Below, piece after piece: positions 1 to 7,432 of a stretch of DNA of 32,882 nt (its first letter is position 1; every line of letters starts with the position of its first letter). This DNA comes from Flavobacteriales bacterium. GTDB taxonomy: Bacteria > Bacteroidota > Bacteroidia > Flavobacteriales_D > Crocinitomicaceae. The stretch covers positions 1-32,882 of the forward strand of contig QOQC01000014.1 in the NCBI GenBank assembly GCA_003331365.1, in the 5' to 3' direction. Both the position numbers and the translations under genes were made by a program. The notes beneath the pieces were generated by a model. The model made no database searches. It was not told the origin of the DNA and saw nothing but the letters and a program-made list of their open reading frames with translations.

Positions 1-87
1 GCAGGAGCAAGTGCACTTGTGGCTGGTAGCTTTGTTTTCAATTCAGACTCTCCTACTCAAACCATCGAAAGATTAAAACAACTATAA
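1..87 (+). CDS. rpe: Ribulose-phosphate 3-epimerase, C-terminal fragment (cut by window edge)
   Basis: Only the last 28 codons and the TAA stop are present, read in frame 1. The translation begins AGASALVAGSFVF and ends with a short helix-like tail. The GA-x-x-LVAGS-x-VF pattern followed by a residue run leading to an I-x-x-L-K helix is the C-terminal phosphate-binding loop and last helix of Rpe, the (beta/alpha)8 enzyme that interconverts ribulose-5-phosphate and xylulose-5-phosphate in the pentose phosphate pathway. The start and most of the catalytic metal ligands lie outside the window, so the call rests on this loop alone. Another small TIM-barrel phosphate-binding enzyme is a remote alternative. 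Confidence 0.7.
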   Translation, partial: AGASALVAGSFVFNSDSPTQTIERLKQL

Positions 88-126
88 GTGCGTAACACTT
101 TGCAAAAAGACACGTTAAATTCATAA

Positions 127-1203
127 ATGTTCAATAAGCTACATCTTCTTTTTATTTTTATGCTTGTGGGTAATTTTACCTTTGGTCAATTAGACCTTGA
201 ACAAGAAGAATTAAAATTAAATGATGAACTTCTTAGTTTTCGAAAAGAGTTTACCAAACTGGGAATGGACCAAGCTAGTCTTTCCTTTGCTTCAAAGATG
301 AAATCATTTTTATCAAATGAAGGTGCATTCGACTATAATTTTAAACATCTTGAAACCGTTGCAATTCTTGACAGCCCTGATGGGAAATTGCGCATAGTTA
401 ATTGGAATATTGAATATCCTGACTTCTCCTATTCTTTTGCTGGATTCGTTATGCATAGAAACAAAACAAAAGTTTCCATATTTGACCTTAAAGATGCATT
501 GGACCCCTATGAAGTTAAACCCAAAGGGGTGATTAATGAAAATAAATGGTATGGCGCGCTTTATTATAAAATCATTCCTTTTGAAAGTGGAAGAAATACA
601 AAATATCTATTAATAGGTTGGGATGGCGGAACAACTGGGAGTAATTTTAAAATCTTAGATGTATTATCCATATCAAAAAAGCACATCTATTTTGGAAGCC
701 CGGTTTTTTATTCAAATGGTGAGGTATTAGAGAGAATTATTTTTGAATACTCTGATAAAGCCAATATGACTGTGAGATATGAAGAAAAGTATGGTCGAAT
801 TGTTTTGGACCATCTTTCACCCGAAGCTCCCTCAATGGAAGGCGTGTATTCTTATTATGTTCCAGACTTTTCCTATGATGCCTATATTTTTAATGGTAAA
901 TACTGGACACTTAAAGAAGATGTCATTGCAGTAAATAGTCCTCAAGAAGGAAAAAATGAATTTATACAACTTAACCCTCGAACAGGCAGATTGGAGAAAA
1001 AAAGGTTTAAAAAAGACTGGATCAATCCAACCAATAGTCAGATAAAAGGTGAAGTAGAACATGTCGCAAGAATTCCAGAAACGCCTGAAGCTAATGAAAC
1101 CATTCCGCAAGAAAAGAAAAATAAAAAGAGGCATAAGAAGTATGACTCAGGTCTTTCTGTAACTACAGGTAAATACAAGAGAAAACGAAAGAGAAATAAT
1201 TAA
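127..1203 (+). CDS. Conserved secreted protein of unknown function
   Basis: This is a 358-residue protein with an N-terminal signal peptide (residues 1-20: short basic start, then a hydrophobic core ending in FTFGQ). The mature part is mixed and globular, with aromatic-rich segments and a GWDGG motif near residue 165. The last 35 residues are strongly basic, with KKNKKRHKK and KYKRKRKR runs. I recognise no catalytic motif and do not assign a function. The stop codon overlaps the start of the CvfB-like gene by one base (TAATG), so the two are probably cotranscribed. The basic tail could bind nucleic acid or an acidic surface polymer, but that is inference. Its predicted location is periplasm or outer surface. 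Confidence 0.8.
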   Translation: MFNKLHLLFIFMLVGNFTFGQLDLEQEELKLNDELLSFRKEFTKLGMDQASLSFASKMKSFLSNEGAFDYNFKHLETVAILDSPDGKLRIVNWNIEYPDFSYSFAGFVMHRNKTKVSIFDLKDALDPYEVKPKGVINENKWYGALYYKIIPFESGRNTKYLLIGWDGGTTGSNFKILDVLSISKKHIYFGSPVFYSNGEVLERIIFEYSDKANMTVRYEEKYGRIVLDHLSPEAPSMEGVYSYYVPDFSYDAYIFNGKYWTLKEDVIAVNSPQEGKNEFIQLNPRTGRLEKKRFKKDWINPTNSQIKGEVEHVARIPETPEANETIPQEKKNKKRHKKYDSGLSVTTGKYKRKRKRNN

Positions 1204-2054
1204 TGCAACTTGGCCTCATAAATACCCTAACCATTGATAGATTCACTCCTCCTGGTGCTTTTTTGAGAGACTCACAAGGTAATGAGGTTTTACTTCCTAA
1301 AAAGTATGTTAAAGAGGAGTTTGAACTTGAACAAGAAATTGACGTATTTGTCTTTAAAGACAGTGAACAACGAATTGTTTCTACTACAGAGAAGCCTCAC
1401 CTACTGCTAGGCCAATTCACTTATCTAAAAGTAACCCAAATCCAACCTATTGGCGCTTTTGTGGATTGGGGTTTAGATAAAAACTTACTTGTACCTTACG
1501 GCGAACAAATTTATAATCTTGAAGAAGAGGAATCATACCTCATTGCGCTAAAATATGATGACAAGACAGACCGTCTTTATGGGAGCATGAAAATAAGAAA
1601 CTTATTAGAGCCATGTAGAGAGGACTTAAAAGGTCAAAAAGTAGATCTATTGATTTGCGAATACAATGACTTGGGCATTAGTGTCATTGTAAACAATAAA
1701 TATGATGGGTTAATTTTCAATAGCAATATCATTGCAGATATCAACCATGGAGAGGAAATTGATGGCTATGTAGAAAAAGTAAGAGTCGATGGAAAGCTTG
1801 ATATTCGCTTAGAACCCATAACTGTTAAAAAATATGATATAGCTATTGAAAAAATCTTGACCCGTTTAAATGAACAAGGAAAGCTTTATCTATCTGATAA
1901 ATCTAGTCCAGAAGACATTAACAACGAACTAGGAATGAGCAAAAAAACTTTTAAGCAATCAATCGGAAAGCTTTATAAATGGCGCAAAATCAAACTGCAT
2001 AAAAATTATATTGAGCTTATTCGTCAATCAAACCCGGATGGTAAGAGCGAATAG
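1203..2054 (+). CDS. CvfB-like S1-domain RNA-binding protein
   Basis: The 283-residue protein matches the layout of the CvfB/YitL family. It has an N-terminal OB-like segment (about 1-60), a central S1 domain (about 68-135, with IQPIGAFVDWGLDKNLLVPY), a further S1-like segment (about 145-210) and a C-terminal winged-helix segment (about 220-280). Family members bind RNA and influence virulence or stress gene expression in Gram-positive bacteria; the role in Bacteroidota is not established. It is cytosolic, with no signal peptide. The ATG overlaps the upstream stop by one base, which fixes the start. Its last 38 bases overlap the 3' end of the convergent acylase gene. Confidence 0.85.
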   Translation: MQLGLINTLTIDRFTPPGAFLRDSQGNEVLLPKKYVKEEFELEQEIDVFVFKDSEQRIVSTTEKPHLLLGQFTYLKVTQIQPIGAFVDWGLDKNLLVPYGEQIYNLEEEESYLIALKYDDKTDRLYGSMKIRNLLEPCREDLKGQKVDLLICEYNDLGISVIVNNKYDGLIFNSNIIADINHGEEIDGYVEKVRVDGKLDIRLEPITVKKYDIAIEKILTRLNEQGKLYLSDKSSPEDINNELGMSKKTFKQSIGKLYKWRKIKLHKNYIELIRQSNPDGKSE

Positions 2055-4089
2055 AATCTTTTATTACCACATCAAGCTGTAAGCTCATTTTTTTTCTTTC
2101 TTGACGGGCATACATTTCCATCTGATCTGTATAATGAGGACTATCCAATCGTCTTGAATTTCCATAAGGCAATACTGTTTCGACCTCTACTCCTTTGTCG
2201 TCATATTGAATAATCATAATATAAGATTCTCCATGGACAGGCTTTACTGTTCCATTCTTTTGCACTTTTGAAGTCATAGCCGCGATCATATCTGTTAAAC
2301 CAGGAACTGCCAATTCTTTACCCACTCTTGAATGTCTTTGATATAATTTCAAGGGAATATCAATACGACCGAAGTACTTCATCAAATGTTTATGAGTTTT
2401 TTCCAGTACTTTTGAAACGAGTATTTCTTGATCAGAAATTTCATTTTTCATCGACAGGTAATTTCGGTAATACTCGGCCCATTGCGCAGCACCAACATTC
2501 ATTGTATCCGCGCGATGATTCCAATTATGAATAATTCGCACCAATTCTTTTTCATTGGGAAAATCTTCAGGCTTATAATTGAAGATTGCATTTGCTCCAG
2601 AAGGTGTCCATATGTCCTGTGGATATTGTATGTCGTATTTGATCTTGAAAAATTCATCCAAACTCAATTTTTTCTTGTTTCTTATAAGTTCCTCAAATCT
2701 CCGACTTCTATTGTTGTAATTTTCAAAATAATCAAGGTGGTATTTTTCATATATTGAGCTATCTGGATTATCTAAATGATGTGCGCAATTATATGGTGAA
2801 TTGTTCGTATTGAATAAGTATCCATGTTTAGGGTTGATCTTCTTTGGTAAAGCCTCAAAGGGTAAATAACCATGCGTCAACAAGGCCGAGGTATCTCCCA
2901 ACATCACATCGTTATGAAACAATTCATCTGATGGGCGATTTGGAATCTTCCCAAGGCTCATGTAGAAAATAGAATCTTCACGGTCTGCATACATTACGTT
3001 AAATCTTGGTATGGCCATCATTTTCAATGCTACTTCAAACTCCTTCCAAGAATTGGATTTTGTCATATGGTACCATTGATCAATTGAAGATATGTTTTCA
3101 AAAGCATTAGAATTGAAAGCAAAGAATCCTTTTTTATTTTTGAGGACTGGTCCAAAAACACTCCACAATACTTTTTTCTTTACACCAATCCTAATACCTA
3201 GTTTGGTTTTTAATTTCAATTTAATTTTCTTTTTTTCAAAATCAATCCAACTTCCATCAAGCATATATTGATTATGATTTTTAGGATTTACCTTCAATTC
3301 ATACATATCAATCAAGTCTGGATAATTGTAGGTATGTGTCCAGCCCAAATTTTCATTGGTTCCTATCATTGGAAAAGGAGAGCCAGGAAATAAACCTCCC
3401 AGCATATTCCAACCTTCTTCAGATATAACATGTGCCTCATACCAAGAAAAGGCTCCTTCCAAAGGCTGATGTGTATTTACATTTAAAACCGTTTTGTTAT
3501 TGGTCATCATTTCACGACTAAAAGCAAAAGCATTTGAACCAATTGTGTTCTGCTCCATAAGCTCATCTCTTTCTTGAACCGTAATATTTTTATTTCCCAA
3601 TAATTCCCCTAGTATATTACCTGTATCGGAGAACAAATGAATAACCAAATTATATCCGGTCAAATAATCCATAACCGTCATAGGAAAGGTATTGTTAACG
3701 AGAACTTCTTCCGGGTGACTATTTGCATAGGCGTTAATTCCATTAACGTAGCCTTCAATTATCAATAAAACTTCATCCGATAAATCAGAATAATGATTTT
3801 CAGCTGTCTTTCTACAGCGAAGCAGAGCTGCCAAATAATCCATGATCACACCTTCTTTGCCACTAAATAAACCCATCTTACCCACCGCAGGAAGAAAGGT
3901 AAATTGAATGGTTTTAAAATCGTCTTCAGCGTGAGCCCAAGCCAAGCCATAGGCAGCATCTCGGTCTGTAACCCCGAGAATATGGGGAACACCATAAGAA
4001 TCACGGTAAATAGTGACATCTTTATTTACCATTTGCCCCTGAAGGTGAAACCCAATAAAGATTAAAAAGAATAAGATTGTATTTTTCAT
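2017..4089 (-). CDS. Secreted penicillin acylase-family Ntn hydrolase (PvdQ/AHL-acylase-like)
   Basis: The 690-residue protein starts at the ATG at 4089. The ORF is open 17 codons further upstream, but only this start puts a signal peptide (about residues 1-19) at the N terminus. The family is made as a precursor that cuts itself into an alpha chain, a spacer and a beta chain whose first residue is the nucleophile. Here the cut should fall in IGSNAFAFS between Gly184 and Ser185, making Ser185 the nucleophile. NVNTHQPL, with the conserved His, follows about 20 residues later, and the WYEAHV and FPGSPFPMIGTNENLGW blocks are also family features. Substrates in the family range from beta-lactam side chains to acyl-homoserine lactones and other amides; the sequence does not fix which applies. 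It is predicted periplasmic. Confidence 0.88.
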   Translation of the reverse strand: MKNTILFFLIFIGFHLQGQMVNKDVTIYRDSYGVPHILGVTDRDAAYGLAWAHAEDDFKTIQFTFLPAVGKMGLFSGKEGVIMDYLAALLRCRKTAENHYSDLSDEVLLIIEGYVNGINAYANSHPEEVLVNNTFPMTVMDYLTGYNLVIHLFSDTGNILGELLGNKNITVQERDELMEQNTIGSNAFAFSREMMTNNKTVLNVNTHQPLEGAFSWYEAHVISEEGWNMLGGLFPGSPFPMIGTNENLGWTHTYNYPDLIDMYELKVNPKNHNQYMLDGSWIDFEKKKIKLKLKTKLGIRIGVKKKVLWSVFGPVLKNKKGFFAFNSNAFENISSIDQWYHMTKSNSWKEFEVALKMMAIPRFNVMYADREDSIFYMSLGKIPNRPSDELFHNDVMLGDTSALLTHGYLPFEALPKKINPKHGYLFNTNNSPYNCAHHLDNPDSSIYEKYHLDYFENYNNRSRRFEELIRNKKKLSLDEFFKIKYDIQYPQDIWTPSGANAIFNYKPEDFPNEKELVRIIHNWNHRADTMNVGAAQWAEYYRNYLSMKNEISDQEILVSKVLEKTHKHLMKYFGRIDIPLKLYQRHSRVGKELAVPGLTDMIAAMTSKVQKNGTVKPVHGESYIMIIQYDDKGVEVETVLPYGNSRRLDSPHYTDQMEMYARQERKKMSLQLDVVIKDSIRSYHPGLIDE

Positions 4090-4186
4090 ACGCGAATTTA
4101 AAAAACTAACATGGATAAAATCAATTTGTTGTTCAATCAACTCATATTTGAGATATTTATTATACAGATTATAATTGGTGGCCCTA

Positions 4187-4217
4187 TTGATGCAATCAAT
4201 CTAAAAACATATATTTG
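4187..4217 (+). promoter_or_regulatory. Bacteroidota-type promoter for efp-gcvT
   Basis: A TTG (4187-4189), 20 bases, then TATATTTG (4210-4217) match the known Bacteroidota -33 (TTG/TTTG) and -7 (TAnnTTTG) elements. The efp ATG is 16 bases after the -7 element, so the leader would be about 10 bases. Confidence 0.65.
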
Positions 4218-4233
4218 CCCATAATTTTTAGTG

Positions 4234-4800
4234 ATGGCAAATACTTCGGATATCAGAAATGGATTGTGTATAAAGCACAATGACAAGTTATTTCAAATTA
4301 AGGAATTTCAACATGTAAAACCAGGTAAGGGACCTGCATTTGTAAGAACCAAAATGAGACAAATCGAAACAGGTAGAGTTCTAGATCATACCTTTTCTGC
4401 AGGGCATAAAATTGAAATTGTCCGCATAGAAAATAGGGATTACCAATACCTATATCAAGATGGTGAATCATTCGTTTTCATGAATAATGAAAATTATGAG
4501 CAGGTCAATATTGAGGCTTCTATGGTTGAAAAACCAGAGTTCCTTCAGGAAGGAATGATTTGTAGTATTCTTTTTCATGCAGAAGAAGAATCACCATTGG
4601 TACTTGAACTTCCAATGTATATTATTTCTGAGATCACTTACACAGAACCAGGCGTAAAAGGAGATACAGCTACAAATTCAATGAAACCAGCAACAATTGC
4701 AACAGGTGCTGAAATTAGAGTCCCACTTTTTATTGAAAATGGAGAAACCATTAAGGTTGATACAAGAACTGGAGTTTACGTTGAAAGAGTTAAAAACTAA
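4234..4800 (+). CDS. efp: Elongation factor P
   Basis: The 188-residue protein has the usual EF-P length and three-domain layout (KOW-like domain about 1-65, two OB domains about 66-127 and 128-188). It rescues ribosomes stalled at polyproline. The domain I tip loop reads HVKPGKGPAF, with Lys32 at the position that carries the beta-lysine modification in enterobacteria; whether it is modified here cannot be told. The C-terminal signature PLFIENGETIKVDTRTG is intact. I chose the ATG at 4234 over the in-frame GTG one codon earlier because family members begin MANTSDIRNG. gcvT follows 3 bases after the stop. Confidence 0.97.
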   Translation: MANTSDIRNGLCIKHNDKLFQIKEFQHVKPGKGPAFVRTKMRQIETGRVLDHTFSAGHKIEIVRIENRDYQYLYQDGESFVFMNNENYEQVNIEASMVEKPEFLQEGMICSILFHAEEESPLVLELPMYIISEITYTEPGVKGDTATNSMKPATIATGAEIRVPLFIENGETIKVDTRTGVYVERVKN

Positions 4801-4803
4801 TGA

Positions 4804-5886
4804 ATGAAAAAAACGGCACTCACCCATAAGCATATTGAGCTTGAAGCTAAAATGGTACCATTCGCCGGGTATAACATGCCTGTTCAATACGAAGGTGTAA
4901 ATGCGGAACACGAAACCGTAAGAACAGGAGTCGGTGTTTTTGATGTTTCACACATGGGAGAATTCATCTTGAAAGGTCCACAAGCCCTTGAACTGATACA
5001 AAAATTTTCTTCTAATGATGCATCAAAATTATTTGATGGAAAAGCACAGTATTCATGTATGCCTAATGGTAAAGGCGGTATCGTTGACGATTTGATTATA
5101 TATCGAATTTCAGAAAATGAGTATTTCCTTGTAGTGAACGCCTCAAATATTGAAAAAGATTGGAACTGGATTTCATCATTGAATGATTTAGATGTTGAAA
5201 TGACCAATGTTTCTGATGAATACACCTTACTTGCCATTCAAGGACCTCAGGCAGCAACATCGATGCAATCTTTAACGGATGTCATCCTCACTGAAATGCC
5301 TTACTACACCTTTCAGTATGCAACATTTGCAGGAATTCAGGATGTAATGATTTCTGCAACTGGTTACACTGGGTCAGGCGGTTTTGAGATCTACGTCAAG
5401 AATGAAGATGCTGAAAAATTATGGGATGCGGTTTTTGAGGCTGGTAAGGAATTTGGGATTAAACCTATAGGACTTGCGGCTCGTGACACCCTACGTCTAG
5501 AAATGGGATTTTGTCTTTACGGAAATGACATTAGTGATGAAACTTCTCCGCTAGAGGCGGGATTGGGTTGGATTACGAAATTCACGAAAAATTTTGTGGA
5601 TAGTGAATATTTATCTAAACAAAAAGAGGCGGGTATTCAAAGAAAGCTCATTCCTTTTGAATTGATTGATCGGGGCATTCCAAGACAAGGGTACGAAATT
5701 GCTAATGCTAGTGGGCAAATAATCGGGCATGTTACGTCAGGAACAATGTCTCCAAGTATGAAAATTGGTATTGGTTTGGGATATGTTCAAATGAAATACA
5801 CCGCCATAGATTCTGAAATTTACATCGTAGTTCGAAACAAATCCTTGAAAGCAAAGGTCGTCAAGCTACCATTTTATAAAAAATAA
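4804..5886 (+). CDS. gcvT: Aminomethyltransferase, glycine cleavage system T protein
   Basis: The 360-residue protein is full length for GcvT. This T protein transfers the methylene group of aminomethyl-lipoyl H protein to tetrahydrofolate and releases ammonia. The family blocks are present: [12 protein letters not shown] and [11 protein letters not shown] near the N terminus, [11 protein letters not shown] with the conserved acidic pair at 95-96, [11 protein letters not shown] in the middle, and a C-terminal barrel with [12 protein letters not shown]. The ATG is 3 bases after the efp stop, so it probably depends on the efp promoter. No gcvH or gcvP is in the window. Its 3' end faces the phosphodiesterase gene with a 3-base gap. 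Confidence 0.96.
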   Translation: MKKTALTHKHIELEAKMVPFAGYNMPVQYEGVNAEHETVRTGVGVFDVSHMGEFILKGPQALELIQKFSSNDASKLFDGKAQYSCMPNGKGGIVDDLIIYRISENEYFLVVNASNIEKDWNWISSLNDLDVEMTNVSDEYTLLAIQGPQAATSMQSLTDVILTEMPYYTFQYATFAGIQDVMISATGYTGSGGFEIYVKNEDAEKLWDAVFEAGKEFGIKPIGLAARDTLRLEMGFCLYGNDISDETSPLEAGLGWITKFTKNFVDSEYLSKQKEAGIQRKLIPFELIDRGIPRQGYEIANASGQIIGHVTSGTMSPSMKIGIGLGYVQMKYTAIDSEIYIVVRNKSLKAKVVKLPFYKK

Positions 5887-5889
5887 GGT

Positions 5890-6681
5890 TTACCCAGTTT
5901 CAACTACAGCGCGTCTGATGTCATCTGGTAAAATTCCAGTAGGTCTTTTTTCTATCGCCTTTCGAATCTTATTTACAGAGCGTATGTTATAGAGATATAT
6001 TTTCCAATCTTGATTCATATAATGCTGAATATCATCCCTTGACAATGTTTCGTATCGGACAAATAATCCCGCCATCTGAGGATACAAAGAAAAATAATTA
6101 TCTATAGCTGATTTGGAATCAGAATCCAAATATGTAGGATAATCATTTACAAAATGTGCAATCCATGATGCATTGACTGTAATTACTCCGATTTGACATT
6201 CTAAATCAGAAATGACACTATTCAGTGAATTCTTGAATTCCATTGGATCCACGACAACACCGATGGATTGAGGATAGGCTTTTATATCTATAAATAATGT
6301 TTTTGAACTATCGAAAAGATCAAGAATATCACGTAGTTTGCAGAGCTTTTCCTTTTTCATCGTTTGATAATTCAACTCCTCCAAAAATTCTGTGTTATAT
6401 TCTGGTATAGAACCTTCCATACCACAAGAAGATAAATCAATATCATGATAGAGCCACAGCTCTCCATCAAGATCCATTTGAACATCAACCTCAACACCAT
6501 CAACGCCTGAATACTGCATGGCCAATTCAATGGATTCAAATGTATTGTCATGATAAATCGACATTAAATGATTCAAACCCATTCCGCCATGACCTATAAT
6601 TTGGATATCAGCATAATTTTCTTGTTTCTGACAAGAAGTAATGAATAAAATAAAAACAAATAAAAAGATGTTATATCTCAT
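5890..6681 (-). CDS. Glycerophosphodiester phosphodiesterase-family lipoprotein
   Basis: The 263-residue protein starts at the ATG at 6681 (a TTG four codons upstream is less likely). It has a signal peptide with lipobox FITSC, so Cys17 is the predicted lipid anchor. The GDPD TIM-barrel motifs follow: IGHGG (His31), NTFESI, GVEVDVQMDLDGELWLYHD (Glu64, Asp66, His79) and FIDIKAYP. Known members hydrolyse deacylated phospholipids such as glycerophosphocholine to glycerol-3-phosphate and an alcohol. HGG with a lipid anchor suggests a periplasmic or outer-membrane form. The C-terminal half is divergent, so the substrate is uncertain. Its start overlaps the end of the upstream barrel-like gene by 11 bases, making it the last gene of a three-gene unit. 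Confidence 0.87.
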   Translation of the reverse strand: MRYNIFLFVFILFITSCQKQENYADIQIIGHGGMGLNHLMSIYHDNTFESIELAMQYSGVDGVEVDVQMDLDGELWLYHDIDLSSCGMEGSIPEYNTEFLEELNYQTMKKEKLCKLRDILDLFDSSKTLFIDIKAYPQSIGVVVDPMEFKNSLNSVISDLECQIGVITVNASWIAHFVNDYPTYLDSDSKSAIDNYFSLYPQMAGLFVRYETLSRDDIQHYMNQDWKIYLYNIRSVNKIRKAIEKRPTGILPDDIRRAVVETG

Positions 6682-7189
6682 ATGACAAACCAATGGAAAA
6701 ATGAAAATTCGGATAAATCAAGCGAACTTCTCTACTAATTCCAGAAAAAGATTCACTCATCAAACCAATAAATGTTTTTTGAAAAAACTTAGTCTTTCCC
6801 CCTATCCTAAATACATATCCTGCACAAAGCTCGTGATGTGATGTAAATGAAGGGCGATTGTAAAAAGAAAAATAATATCCTCCCCCGACACCGAGAACAA
6901 CAAGCTGATTCTCACCAAAACATTTATATAGAGGATTATAAATCAAATCTGTACCAAATCGCAGAAACAAATTCGATTGAATAAATGAATGAATGACTCC
7001 AAATCCAATAGACGGATTTAAAGAAAAAGATTTTACAGGTTTTATGTAGGTAAAAGTTGAATAAAAATCATTTCGTTCTGCACTTGCTGTAATCGCTAGA
7101 GCATCTTTTGAAGTGTTAAGACTTTCGTGTAAATTTTGAGAAAAAGCACATCCATAAGATATAAGGAAAAAAAAGAATATTAAGCGCAT
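6671..7189 (-). CDS. Probable small outer-membrane beta-barrel protein
   Basis: The 172-residue protein has a signal peptide (about 1-18, ending CAFSQ). The rest alternates polar and hydrophobic or aromatic residues in short stretches joined by turn-rich loops, as in small porin-like barrels. I count roughly six to eight possible strands, for example LNPSIGFGVIHSFIQ, LVVLGVGGGYYFSFY and FHFSIGLSYEI. There is no recognisable family motif and the chain does not end in an aromatic residue, so the call is structural only. It starts 6 bases after the 45-residue peptide gene and overlaps the phosphodiesterase gene by 11 bases, so all three are likely on one transcript. Confidence 0.72.
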   Translation of the reverse strand: MRLIFFFFLISYGCAFSQNLHESLNTSKDALAITASAERNDFYSTFTYIKPVKSFSLNPSIGFGVIHSFIQSNLFLRFGTDLIYNPLYKCFGENQLVVLGVGGGYYFSFYNRPSFTSHHELCAGYVFRIGGKTKFFQKTFIGLMSESFSGISREVRLIYPNFHFSIGLSYEI

Positions 7190-7195
7190 TGAATC

Positions 7196-7333
7196 CTAAA
7201 ACTTTGGACATTTCTTACATGCATAACCCTTTTTTTTGAACTTTTTACAACACTTTTTCTTCTTTTTATCCATATCACAACTTACTATTGGTAAAATGGA
7301 ATCAAATACACACTCAGAAGGGTTCTTTTTCAT
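7196..7333 (-). CDS. 45-residue Cys/Lys-rich small protein
   Basis: A short ORF runs from the ATG at 7333 to TAG at 7196. It encodes 45 residues: MKKNPSECVFDSILPIVSCD, then a basic Cys-rich tail holding KKKKKCCKKFKKKG and CKKCPKF. Six cysteines lie at residues 8, 19, 28, 29, 39 and 42, and 18 residues are lysine. An internal ATG at 7273 would give only the 25-residue tail with CC and CxxC. No signal peptide is seen, so it would be cytosolic. The CC...CxxC spacing could bind Zn, Fe or Cu, but that is inference. Support for a real gene comes from the strong promoter and palindrome just upstream and the 6-base spacing to the next gene. I do not recognise a named family. Confidence 0.6.
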   Translation of the reverse strand: MKKNPSECVFDSILPIVSCDMDKKKKKCCKKFKKKGYACKKCPKF

Positions 7334-7336
7334 CTA

Positions 7337-7353
7337 TTTAGAATAATTCTAAA
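7337..7353. promoter_or_regulatory. Perfect 17-bp palindrome, Fur/PerR-type operator candidate
   Basis: The site reads TTTAGAATAATTCTAAA, two perfect 8-base arms around one central A. Its 7-1-7 core TTAGAAT-A-ATTCTAA has the same architecture as the known boxes of the Fur family (PerR: TTATAATnATTATAA; Fur: TGATAATnATTATCA). It begins immediately after the -7 element on the minus strand and ends 3 bases before the small-protein ATG. A bound repressor there would cover the transcription start. Which family member binds, if any, is unknown. Confidence 0.6.
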
Positions 7354-7361
7354 CAAAGGTA
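7354..7361 (-). promoter_or_regulatory. -7 promoter element of the small-protein cluster
   Basis: The minus strand reads TACCTTTG, an exact match to the Bacteroidota -7 element TAnnTTTG. No clear TTG is seen at the usual -33 spacing. Transcription would start within the adjoining palindrome and give a leader of about 10-15 bases. Confidence 0.6.
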
Positions 7362-7432
7362 ATAACATTATTTGATTTAAATATGACATCTACATAAACC
7401 GTAACCAATAACTCAATATTGATTAAATAAGT

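Noticed and set aside
832-1134. 100-codon ORF antisense to the secreted protein gene
   Set aside because: It has no homology I recognise and lies opposite a gene with good start, signal peptide and operon spacing. It looks like a shadow of an A-rich coding frame.
7413-7422. TCAATATTGA palindrome before the OmpA-domain gene
   Set aside because: A 10-base A/T-rich palindrome is expected often by chance and no promoter element adjoins it.
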